Notes under the pieces: generated by a model | The model's database searches: none | Seen by the model: only the letters and a program-made list of their open reading frames with translations | Told to the model about the DNA's origin: nothing | Source of the DNA: Chloroflexota bacterium | GTDB taxonomy: Bacteria; Chloroflexota; Anaerolineae; B4-G1; DUEL01 | Assembly: GCA_017743275.1 (NCBI GenBank) | Contig: JAGHZG010000155.1 | Span: forward strand, 1 to 5,243 | Direction: 5' to 3' | Length of the DNA: 5,243 bases | Translations under genes and position numbers: made by a program | Shown: one piece after another, positions 1 through 5,008 of the stretch | How the letters are laid out: the number at the start of each line of letters is the position of its first letter | Numbering within the stretch: position 1 is the first letter of the stretch

Positions 1-858
1 TACAACATCGGTGCCGAGGGGCAATTGCTCATCGGCGCCATCTGCGCCACGGGTGTCGCCCTTTTCGTCCCGGGCATCCCGGACGGGCTCCGGCTCCCGG
101 CGATGTTCCTGGCCGGGGCCCTGGGCGGTGCCGCCTGGGCGATGATCCCCGCCGTCCTCAAGGCCCGCCTGGGGATAGATGCGGTGCTCACCAGTTTGAT
201 GACCGTCTACATCGCCAGCGAACTGGTCAACCATCTGGTCTATGGTCCGTGGAAAGGGCCGGGAGAATGGGGCTTCCCGTATACCGACAAGTTCCCCATC
301 GCTGCTCAACTGCCCCGCCTGGGCGTGACCCGCATCCACTACCCCACCCTGATGCTGGCCTTACTGGCGGCGGTGCTGGCCTACTTGCTGGTACAGCGGA
401 CCCGCTGGGGATTTGAGATCCGGGTGACGGGAGAGAATCCGGATGCGGCCCGCTACGCCGGGATGAACTATCTCCGGACGGTGATGCTGGTGATGGCCCT
501 CAGCGGCGCCCTGGCGGGGATGGCGGGGGTCGGAGAGGTGGCGGGCATCCACTACCGGCTCCGCTACCCTCAGGGCATTTCCCCTGGCTACGGTTTCACC
601 GCCATCATTGTCGCCTGGCTGGCGCGCCTGAACCCGCTGGGGGTGATTCTGACCTCGCTGCTCATCGGCGGACTGCTGGTGGGCGGGGACGCCATTCAAC
701 TCAAAGGTCTTCCTGCGGCGACGGTCTACGTCTTCAACGGGATGATTCTTCTCTTCGTGCTGAGCGGTGACCTGTTCACCCGCTACCGGGTCAGACTGGA
801 ATTTCCGGGTCGGACCGCCGTAACTGTCGCCCGATCCGAACGGGAGGAAGCGGTATGA
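1..858 (+). CDS. ABC transporter permease, BmpA/NupP type (5'-truncated by window edge)
   Basis: Inner-membrane permease of a nucleoside/simple-sugar ABC importer, which would work with a lipoprotein binding protein, a double ATPase and the second permease that follows. The frame is open from base 1 (YNIGAEGQLLIGA...), 285 residues visible. Family members usually start with an N-terminal helix region before this NIGAEGQ motif, so the start lies upstream of the window; the internal TTG at 25 is not a real start. Seen: the hydrophobic NIGAEGQ segment at residues 2-8, an EAA-like cytoplasmic loop (GENPDAARYAG, about 144-154) that contacts the ATPase, and a PGYGFTAI..AWLARLNPLG stretch at about 195-214 typical of this permease family. 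The gene ends with TGA inside the ATGA overlap with the next permease, so the two are translationally coupled. Substrate cannot be decided from the sequence: nucleosides and sugars are both known for this family. Confidence 0.9.
   Translation, partial: YNIGAEGQLLIGAICATGVALFVPGIPDGLRLPAMFLAGALGGAAWAMIPAVLKARLGIDAVLTSLMTVYIASELVNHLVYGPWKGPGEWGFPYTDKFPIAAQLPRLGVTRIHYPTLMLALLAAVLAYLLVQRTRWGFEIRVTGENPDAARYAGMNYLRTVMLVMALSGALAGMAGVGEVAGIHYRLRYPQGISPGYGFTAIIVAWLARLNPLGVILTSLLIGGLLVGGDAIQLKGLPAATVYVFNGMILLFVLSGDLFTRYRVRLEFPGRTAVTVARSEREEAV
842..847 (+). promoter_or_regulatory. Ribosome binding site of the second permease, inside the first permease gene
   Basis: GGGAGG lies 7 bases before the ATG at 855 and within the last codons of the upstream gene. 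Together with the 4-base ATGA overlap this fixes the start of the second permease and indicates coupled translation. Confidence 0.8.
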
Positions 859-1784
859 GCATCTGGGCCTACATCCTCTCCGTGTTGCAGGCAGCCATTC
901 CCGCCGGTACCCCGTTGCTCTATGGCACCCTGGGAGAGGTGACTGCTGAGCGGTCCGGCGTGGTCAACCTGGGGGTGGAGGGTATGATGATTATGGGCGC
1001 GGTGACGGCCTTCGGTGTCGCCCAGGCGACCGGTAACCCCTGGCTGGCCATCGCCGCTGCCGCGCTGGTGGGTGGACTACTTGCCCTCATCCACGCCTTC
1101 GCCAGCATCACCCTGCGGGTCAACCAGGTCGTCTCCGGCCTGGCGCTGACGATGCTGGGGCTGGGGATCAGCGGGATGATCGGCAAGCGGTTTATCGGCA
1201 TGCCGCCCCGCGTGCAATTAAAACCGGTCGCCATTCCCGGTCTGAGCGACCTGCCCGTGTTGGGACCGTTGCTCTTTCAGCATGATGTGCTGGTCTATAT
1301 CAGCCTGTTGATGGTGCCCGTCCTGTGGTTTGTGTTCTACCGCACCCGCTGGGGCATCAATCTGCGGTCGGTGGGCGAAAGCCCCGCCACGGCCGACGCC
1401 ATGGGGGTCAACGTCTTTCAGGTCCGTTACCTGGCCGTCTTCTTCGGCGGACTGATGGCGGGCATCGGCGGGGCCTACCTCTCCATCGTCTACGCCCCGG
1501 CCTGGATTGAAGGGATGACGGCGGGCGCCGGCTGGATTGTCATCGCCCTGACCATCTTCGCCATGTGGGACCCGGTACGGGGGTTGTTGGGGGCCTACCT
1601 CTTCGGCAGTGTGCGGGTGCTCCAGTACCGGCTCCAGGCGCTGGGCATCTCCCCGCCGCTCCTCAATATGCTCCCCTTCATCCTCACCATCCTGGTCTTG
1701 ATGGTCAGCGCAGGGGAGGCAATGCGCAAGCGGCTGGGGGCTCCAGCGGCGTTGATGCAGCCGTACACCCGGGAGGAACGGTAG
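855..1784 (+). CDS. ABC transporter permease, BmpA/NupQ type
   Basis: Second inner-membrane permease of the same importer, 309 residues, about the normal length for the family. The start is the ATG in the ATGA overlap, supported by GGGAGG 7 bases upstream. Seen: ERSGVVNLGVEGMMIMGA at 32-49, the hallmark that parallels NIGAEGQ in the partner; an EAA-like loop RTRWGINLRSVGESPATADA at about 163-182; and a glycine-rich helix pair (WIEGMTAGAGW, MWDPVRGLLGAYLFG) at about 217-251. Most of the chain is hydrophobic, in keeping with 8-10 membrane segments. The pair forms the heterodimeric membrane channel; the ATPase and binding-protein genes are expected upstream, outside the window. The operon appears to end here, since a repeat block follows after 7 bases. 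Annotation as nucleoside transport is possible, but sugar transport is equally compatible. Confidence 0.93.
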   Translation: MSIWAYILSVLQAAIPAGTPLLYGTLGEVTAERSGVVNLGVEGMMIMGAVTAFGVAQATGNPWLAIAAAALVGGLLALIHAFASITLRVNQVVSGLALTMLGLGISGMIGKRFIGMPPRVQLKPVAIPGLSDLPVLGPLLFQHDVLVYISLLMVPVLWFVFYRTRWGINLRSVGESPATADAMGVNVFQVRYLAVFFGGLMAGIGGAYLSIVYAPAWIEGMTAGAGWIVIALTIFAMWDPVRGLLGAYLFGSVRVLQYRLQALGISPPLLNMLPFILTILVLMVSAGEAMRKRLGAPAALMQPYTREER

Positions 1785-1791
1785 TGGGGGC

Positions 1792-1877
1792 GTAACTATT
1801 CAGGCTTCCTCACCCCGCTCCCGCCGCCTGCGGCGGCACCCCCTCCCCTCTCCTGAACTTCGTTCAGGAGAGGGGAG
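1792..1877. repeat. Intergenic repeat block beginning GTAACTATTCAGG, joined to a broken PIN gene
   Basis: The block starts 7 bases after the permease stop with GTAACTATTCAG (1792-1803). The same 12 bases occur inverted at 3971-3982 as the right end of the transposon-like element there. It then holds a small hairpin (1821-1827 with 1830-1836) and the large hairpin at 1843-1877. No matching inverted end or 8-bp duplication is found on the right, so this looks like a one-ended remnant of the same repeat family, or a deletion product. PIN homology begins at once on its right side. No coding sequence is seen in it. Confidence 0.6.
1843..1877. repeat. Perfect 16-bp inverted repeat with 3-base loop
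   Basis: Arms 1843-1858 and 1862-1877 (CTCCCCTCTCCTGAAC and its complement) pair without mismatch around the loop TTC. No T tract follows on the plus strand, so it is not a canonical intrinsic terminator. It could still slow or end transcription of the permease operon or protect its mRNA 3' end. The clean symmetry and the abrupt junction with coding sequence suggest an interspersed palindromic repeat. Confidence 0.8.
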
Positions 1878-1878
1878 C

Positions 1879-2289
1879 ATCCTTATTCGGGCCATCATAA
1901 AACCTCTGGGAAGTGTAGGCCCCGTCATTACCCGTTTGCGGGACGGAGAGTACAAAGCAATTTATTCGTTCCCTTTTCTTGAAGAACTGGTTGCCACTCT
2001 TTCTCTCCCCCGTATCCGCCACAAATATCACCTTACGGATCAAGATGTTGCGACCATTGCGGCTCTACTGATCGTACGAGGCCTTCTGGTGGTCCCCGAG
2101 CGACGAGTTGAGGCCTGCCGGGATCCTGCGGATAACATGGTGCTGGAGGCGGCAGTGGCAGGAGATGCGGATTACATCGTGACTGGGGATGAGGATTTGC
2201 TGATGCTTCGTTCTTTTGAGGACATCCCGATTGTAGGTCCTGCTGAGTTTCTGCGAATACTGGAAAAAGCGCAACGCAGTGAGAGGTGA
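1879..2289 (+). pseudogene. PIN-domain toxin-like protein, N-terminal catalytic strand deleted
   Basis: PIN-family toxins are small Mg-dependent RNases with four conserved acidic residues. Here homology-like sequence starts at ATC CTT ATT CGG (ILIRAIIKPLGSVGPV) and runs to TGA at 2287-2289. It contains SFPFLEEL with the second acidic residue, LPRIRHKYHL, the RDPADN motif, and ADYIVTGDEDLL with the last acidic residues, then a VGPAEFLRIL tail. Intact relatives begin with about ten residues ending in DTNV just before this point. That piece, with the first catalytic Asp, is absent in every frame and replaced by the hairpin repeat ending at 1877. The only downstream start is a TTG at 1936, giving 117 residues without the Asp and with no evident ribosome binding site. 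No antitoxin gene is seen next to it. I judge it a decayed, inactive remnant; a non-catalytic product from the TTG cannot be fully excluded. Confidence 0.75.
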
Positions 2290-2290
2290 T

Positions 2291-2317
2291 GCGGCGGCGG
2301 CCTTCGGCCGCCGCCGC
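2291..2317. terminator. GC-rich hairpin between two convergent genes
   Basis: Perfect 12-bp stem (2291-2302 with 2306-2317, GCGGCGGCGGCC and its complement) with loop TTC. It sits 1 base after the PIN stop and 9 bases from the stop of the convergent DUF2905 gene. A run of five A follows on the plus strand, so neither strand has a T tract on its 3' side. It may work as a bidirectional 3'-end structure, but it is not a textbook intrinsic terminator. Confidence 0.5.
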
Positions 2318-2326
2318 AAAAACCCA

Positions 2327-2557
2327 TCACTTCAGCAGGCGGACAATAATGTTCAGAATGATGGTGAGTAAAAGGCTCAGGATGATGGAGCCCAGAATGG
2401 GAACCACGCAGGTGAACCCGGGGCGCTCAATGCGCAGAGTGCCGGGAAAGTCCCCCATACCGGAGAATCGGCCCATCAGCCAGATCAGGCCACCAATGAC
2501 CGCCAGAGTCAATCCCAGGAAAACCATCCACTTCCCCATCCATTCCATACCGTTCAT
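2327..2557 (-). CDS. DUF2905 family small membrane protein
   Basis: 76-residue protein of unknown function. I chose the ATG at 2557 because GGGAGG lies 5 bases upstream on the minus strand. An ATG five codons earlier lies upstream of that GGGAGG, which falls inside its first codons, and it lacks such a site. Seen: one hydrophobic helix at about 11-28 (MVFLGLTLAVIGGLIWLM), a short polar loop GRFSGMGDFPGTLRIERPGFT with the G-FPG-rIeR-gFt pattern of DUF2905, and a second helix at about 52-74 (VPILGSIILSLLLTIILNII). This two-helix layout and length are typical of the family, whose role is not known. It starts 18 bases after the SIS gene on the same strand, so the two are probably cotranscribed. 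Its stop faces the GC hairpin and the convergent PIN remnant. Confidence 0.85.
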   Translation of the reverse strand: MNGMEWMGKWMVFLGLTLAVIGGLIWLMGRFSGMGDFPGTLRIERPGFTCVVPILGSIILSLLLTIILNIIVRLLK

Positions 2558-2575
2558 ATCTGCCTCCCCCATCCG

Positions 2576-3613
2576 CTACTCGGTTCGCGTCACTTTTTGC
2601 AGGCCGCGCGGTTGATCCGGGTCCAGTCCCCGGGCCTGCGTCAGCCCCAGAGCGAAGAGTTGCCCGGGCACGACGGCGACCATCGGAGAGAGCCATTCGG
2701 GAATTCCCTCCGGCAGCGGAAGCGGGGTTTGTGCCAGAGAGAGGACCTCCTCCCGCGCCGAAATGACCACCAGTTCTGCCTCCCGCTCCCGCAGACGGCG
2801 CAGAAAGTCCACCATTTCGGCGGTCACTGCTCCCTCCGGCACGACGGCGATGACCGGGAACCCCTTCTCCACCAGCGCCACCGGGCCATGCTGAAAGTCG
2901 GCCGAGGAGTACGGCTCGGCCAAGACGTAGGTCAGTTCCTTGAGTTTCAGGGCGATCTCGTAGGCGGTGGCGTAGTTGTAGCCCCGGCTGACCACCACGC
3001 ACGCCTCCATATATCGGTACCGCTCGCTGGCCCGACAAACCGTCGGCGCCGATGAGACGACCTGACGGATGGCCCCGGGCACCGTCCGCAGGGCGGCGAA
3101 CATCTCCTCATCGCCAGCCAGCGCGGCGCTGAGCATTCCCAGGGCCAGCAGAGAGGCCGTGTAGGTCTTCGTCGCGGCGACGCTCCGCTCGGTACCGGCG
3201 TGCAGAGGGATGACCCATTCGGCGGCCCGGGCCAGCGGAGACGCCGGGTCGTTGGTGACCGCCAGGGTAAGAGCACCCTGCCGCCGTCCCTCCTCCACCA
3301 CGGCCACAATGTCGGGCGACTGGCCCGATTGAGAGACCGCGATGACCAGCGCATCGGCCAGGCAGGGCGGGCGGCGGTAGAGGGTGAAGAGCGAAGGAGT
3401 GGCCAGTGCCACTGGCAGGCTGTTCACCGCTCCCAGAAGGTACTGGCCGTAGCGGGCGGCGTTGTCGGAAGTGCCGCGAGCGGCCAGTACCGCAAAGCGC
3501 GGCCCACGCTCCCGAATCGCCCTGGCGACGGTCTCCACTGTACCCCGTTCCCGGTCCAGTAACCGGTCCAACACTTCCGGCTGTTCCAGAATCTCCTGTT
3601 CCAGGTAGGACAT
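2576..3613 (-). CDS. SIS-domain sugar-phosphate isomerase/deaminase (GlmS isomerase-like, AgaS/NagB-II type)
   Basis: 345-residue cytoplasmic protein with two SIS domains, equal to the isomerase half of glucosamine-6-phosphate synthase (GlmS) without the glutaminase half. Seen: N-terminal [19 protein letters not shown], typical of the stand-alone form; AARGTSDNA (44-52) and SQSGQS (94-99), the phosphate-binding loops; [13 protein letters not shown] (140-152); [10 protein letters not shown] (217-226); SADFQHGP (237-244); and C-terminal [12 protein letters not shown] (331-342). By alignment to E. coli GlmS, Lys485, Glu488, His504 and Lys603 correspond to K223, E226, H242 and K340, all present. 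Without glutaminase, relatives act as glucosamine-6-phosphate deaminases or related amino-sugar phosphate isomerases, which is the likely role. The ATG at 3613 is chosen over longer in-frame starts because GAGGGAG precedes it and family similarity begins there; the extension runs into a mobile element. The gene was probably once directly downstream of the membrane-protein gene. DUF2905 follows 18 bases later. Confidence 0.88.
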   Translation of the reverse strand: MSYLEQEILEQPEVLDRLLDRERGTVETVARAIRERGPRFAVLAARGTSDNAARYGQYLLGAVNSLPVALATPSLFTLYRRPPCLADALVIAVSQSGQSPDIVAVVEEGRRQGALTLAVTNDPASPLARAAEWVIPLHAGTERSVAATKTYTASLLALGMLSAALAGDEEMFAALRTVPGAIRQVVSSAPTVCRASERYRYMEACVVVSRGYNYATAYEIALKLKELTYVLAEPYSSADFQHGPVALVEKGFPVIAVVPEGAVTAEMVDFLRRLREREAELVVISAREEVLSLAQTPLPLPEGIPEWLSPMVAVVPGQLFALGLTQARGLDPDQPRGLQKVTRTE

Positions 3614-3615
3614 TT

Positions 3616-3622
3616 CTCCCTC
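3616..3622 (-). promoter_or_regulatory. Ribosome binding site of the SIS gene
   Basis: GAGGGAG on the minus strand, 2 bases before the ATG at 3613 (effective spacing 4-5 bases from its GAGG core). It lies just outside the left target duplication of the inserted element, so the insertion left it intact. It decides the start against the in-frame ATGs at 3682 and 3685. Confidence 0.65.
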
Positions 3623-3635
3623 GCTACCAGAATTT

Positions 3636-3733
3636 GTAACTATTGGTTTGTCAACCGTGCTTTTGTGGGTCTCTGTGCTCATCATGTTGGCGAATTCCGG
3701 CCACAAAAACAGACTTGACAAGCCACTATTCAG
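3636..3733. repeat. Imperfect long palindrome forming the left part of the element
   Basis: The left 34 bases and the complement of 3700-3733 match at about 25 of 34 positions. The best paired blocks are TTGTCAA (3648-3654) with TTGACAA (3715-3721), and TTTTGTGG (3661-3668) with CCACAAAA (3701-3708). The right arm ends in CTATTCAG (3726-3733), like the canonical element end. This suggests that a smaller element of about 98 bp is nested within, or was the ancestor of, the larger one. Confidence 0.6.
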
Positions 3734-3954
3734 CCGATGGAAATCGCCCTCCCTGGGCACTCCGTGCCGGGTGTCGGCCTTCGCCGACACTTTTACCAGA
3801 GGGATCGGCGAAGGCCAACCGAAAGACCTGCGGCCCAAGAAGGCTATTCAGGCCGACGGAGATTGTCCTCTCTGGGCCCTGCGTGTTGGATGTCGGCTTC
3901 CGCCGACACTTTGAGGTCGGCGAAGGCCGACCATCGGCCGCAGGCCCAAGAAGG
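3726..3954. repeat. Two tandem ~115-bp units, each with two hairpins
   Basis: Unit 1 (3726-3843) and unit 2 (3844-3954) both begin CTATTCAG and end CCCAAGAAGG. The first 65 bases align at about 80% identity and nearly all differences are transitions. Unit 1 has a perfect 8-bp hairpin (3771-3778 with 3783-3790, loop CTTC) followed by four T. Unit 2 has two 7-bp hairpins, 3891-3897 with 3902-3908 and 3915-3921 with 3926-3932 (loop GAAG). In unit 1 the stretch 3805-3816 is a 12-base complement of 3776-3787, so alternative folds compete. In unit 2 a longer stem (3873-3883 with 3939-3948, one bulge) encloses both hairpins. Confidence 0.75.
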
Positions 3955-3978
3955 CTGACTTCAGTCAGCGCTGAATAG

Positions 3979-4833
3979 TTACCAGAATTTTTCTCCTCCC
4001 AGCATCCGCCGAAGGAAGTGGTACATCGCGTAGCACTCCATCGCGAACGGCGGGAAGCCCAGCATGCCCAGAACGGGCATCTGGAAGTAGTACACCCCGA
4101 AGTCCAGAGGCCAGGGTATGGTATAGCGCCATCCGGCGGTGGCCCAGTAGTTCCAGAACTCCCAGAGCAACCCACAGACGCCCCCCGCGGCCAGCAGGAG
4201 CAGCGCGGGGCGGGGATTGCCCTCCTCCCACGCCCGGTAGCAGGACGGCGCCCCCAGGTGTCGGTTGACCGGTTCCAGGAACAGAATGAACCCCGTCCAG
4301 ACGAACGCGAAGGTGAAAGGACGGGCCGGGGCCGGCAAGATAGGGGGAATGGTCAGAAAGGCGACTCCCAGGAGGAAAGACATCGCGCTCCCGAACGGGG
4401 TCATCGGTCGGGGCGAGACCCGGACCCGCCGGAAGAGTCCCAGTCCCTCCAGCACGTCCGCCGTCTCAAAGATGGCCGGGAAGATGGTGGCGAACGACCA
4501 GAGGTAGGCCAGGTTTCGCACCCACGGATTTTCCGGCACCCCAACGTAGTACCAGTTCCCCAGGCGCAGGTTATAGAGTTCAAAAATGAGCCAGCAGCCG
4601 ACGGAGAGCCAGGGAATCATCAGTGCCTCTCGGGGCTGGCTCCGGATGAGGGAACGCCCCCGCAGGCGGAAGGAGAGAGCATCGGCGAAGAGGATGTACC
4701 CCGTCCAGACGATGGGGGTGAACCAGCGAGAGATGAAGGGCTCTCGGAGAATCAGGCCCATTTCCGCCCCGAGGACGATGAGAGCACCGAGCCAGCCGTA
4801 CCAGGGAAAGCGGCCAGGGGATGGGTCTTTCAT
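3979..4833 (-). CDS. Conserved multi-pass membrane protein with internal duplication, function unknown
   Basis: 284 residues with about eight hydrophobic helices (roughly 11-30, 38-55, 70-89, 108-128, 148-167, 173-193, 209-233, 248-274). The chain reads as two four-helix halves: VWTGYILFADAL (42-53) recurs as VWTGFILFLEPV (178-189), and WLIFELYNLRLGNWYYVGVP (81-100) as GLLWEFWNYWATAGWRYTIP (221-240). Conserved acidic E85 and E225 with nearby Asn and aromatic residues sit at matching places in the two halves and may line an active or transport site; this is inference. I do not recognise a named family or function. The ATG at 4833 is supported by two GGAGGT sites. The last codons are TTC TGG TAA, where the TAA comes from the end of the inserted element; before insertion the stop would have been TAG at the same position. 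It was likely cotranscribed with the SIS gene. Confidence 0.8.
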   Translation of the reverse strand: MKDPSPGRFPWYGWLGALIVLGAEMGLILREPFISRWFTPIVWTGYILFADALSFRLRGRSLIRSQPREALMIPWLSVGCWLIFELYNLRLGNWYYVGVPENPWVRNLAYLWSFATIFPAIFETADVLEGLGLFRRVRVSPRPMTPFGSAMSFLLGVAFLTIPPILPAPARPFTFAFVWTGFILFLEPVNRHLGAPSCYRAWEEGNPRPALLLLAAGGVCGLLWEFWNYWATAGWRYTIPWPLDFGVYYFQMPVLGMLGFPPFAMECYAMYHFLRRMLGGEKFW

Positions 4834-4836
4834 TGG

Positions 4837-4848
4837 ACCTCCACCTCC
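4837..4848 (-). promoter_or_regulatory. Double Shine-Dalgarno of the membrane-protein gene
   Basis: Two GGAGGT copies on the minus strand, at 4843-4848 (9 bases before the ATG) and 4837-4842 (3 bases before). The distal one has the better spacing. They begin only 6 bases after the T tract of the tRNA terminator, leaving no room for a separate promoter between. Confidence 0.7.
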
Positions 4849-4854
4849 GGATAG

Positions 4855-4883
4855 AAAAATAGCCCGGTGACGCGACCGGGCTA
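4855..4883 (-). terminator. Intrinsic terminator of tRNA-Gly
   Basis: Read on the minus strand: a 9-bp stem TAGCCCGGT/ACCGGGCTA (4875-4883 with 4860-4868), a 6-base loop, then TTTTT (4859-4855). It starts 6 bases after the 3' end of the tRNA and matches the standard rho-independent layout. Confidence 0.85.
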
Positions 4884-4889
4884 CCCAGG

Positions 4890-4961
4890 AGCGGGTGACG
4901 GGATTCGAACCCGTGGCATTCAGCTTGGGAAGCTGACGTTCTACCGCTGAACTACACCCGC
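4890..4961 (-). tRNA. tRNA-Gly (anticodon CCC)
   Basis: 72 nt folding into a full cloverleaf: acceptor GCGGGTG/CACCCGC, D stem GTTC/GAAC, anticodon stem TCAGC/GCTGA with loop TTCCCAA (anticodon CCC, reading GGG), T stem ACGGG/CCCGT with loop TTCGAAT, and discriminator T. The 3' CCA is not encoded: the discriminator is followed by CCT, so CCA must be added by nucleotidyltransferase. It has its own promoter upstream and terminator downstream. Isoacceptor assignment depends only on the anticodon, which is unambiguous. Confidence 0.96.
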
Positions 4962-4973
4962 TTCTGCCTGTAT

Positions 4974-5001
4974 ATTATAGCCGGTAGTGCGGAAAAGTCA
5001 A
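4974..5001 (-). promoter_or_regulatory. Sigma-70-type promoter of tRNA-Gly
   Basis: On the minus strand: TTGACT (5001-4996), a 16-base spacer, then TATAAT (4979-4974). This is 5 of 6 and 6 of 6 to consensus. The tRNA 5' end at 4961 is 12 bases beyond the -10 box, leaving a leader of about five bases for RNase P to remove. Confidence 0.85.
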
Positions 5002-5008
5002 GCAACTT

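Larger units (their letters stand above)
3636..3982. mobile_element. 347-bp non-autonomous transposable element (MITE), possibly IS66-related
   Basis: The ends are perfect 9-bp inverted repeats, GTAACTATT (3636-3644) and AATAGTTAC (3974-3982), directly flanked by the 8-bp duplication CAGAATTT. IS66-family elements are known for ends starting GTAA and for 8-bp duplications, so an IS66-type transposase acting in trans is the likely mover; this is inference. No transposase is encoded: only short overlapping open frames exist. Inside are an imperfect palindrome (3636-3733), two diverged tandem units (3726-3843, 3844-3954) with paired hairpins, and a 6-bp hairpin (3955-3960 with 3963-3968). On its minus strand a perfect TTGACA (3649-3654) near the left end points outward to the SIS gene, without a convincing -10 box at the right distance. 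The right end supplies the TAA stop of the membrane-protein gene. Confidence 0.82.
3628..3990. other. 8-bp target-site duplication flanking the inserted element
   Basis: CAGAATTT occurs at 3628-3635 and again at 3983-3990, each copy touching the element's terminal inverted repeat. Collapsing the two copies into one gives a continuous sequence in which the membrane-protein gene ends with TGG TAG and the SIS start follows after 10 bases. Confidence 0.85.

Noticed and set aside
25..858. TTG at 25 as the start of the first permease
   Set aside because: The frame is open to base 1 and encodes the conserved NIGAEGQ motif before this codon, so the gene continues beyond the window.
3771..3795. Intrinsic terminator on the plus strand (8-bp hairpin followed by TTTT)
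   Set aside because: It looks right in form, but no plus-strand gene lies upstream of it; it is better described as part of the repeat unit.
3614..3838. A longer SIS protein starting up to 75 codons upstream, including in-frame ATGs at 3682 and 3685
   Set aside because: The extra residues are translated from the inserted element, family similarity begins at MSYLEQEI, and the Shine-Dalgarno is next to the ATG at 3613.
3726..3954. Possible CRISPR array
   Set aside because: There are only two diverged units of more than 110 bp, similar along their whole length, with no short exact repeat separated by unique spacers.
3643..3978. Open frames of 73-149 codons on both strands across the repeat element
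   Set aside because: They read through tandem repeats and hairpins, give no transposase motifs, and their reading differs between the two repeat units.
4018..4854. A 278-codon open frame on the plus strand opposite the membrane-protein gene
   Set aside because: It is the antisense shadow of a hydrophobic gene in GC-rich DNA, rich in Arg, Pro, Glu and Gly, and it has no recognisable domain or start signal.
4855..4961. T-box-like regulation of the membrane-protein gene by tRNA-Gly
   Set aside because: The structured RNA is the tRNA itself with its own terminator; there is no specifier loop or T-box sequence.
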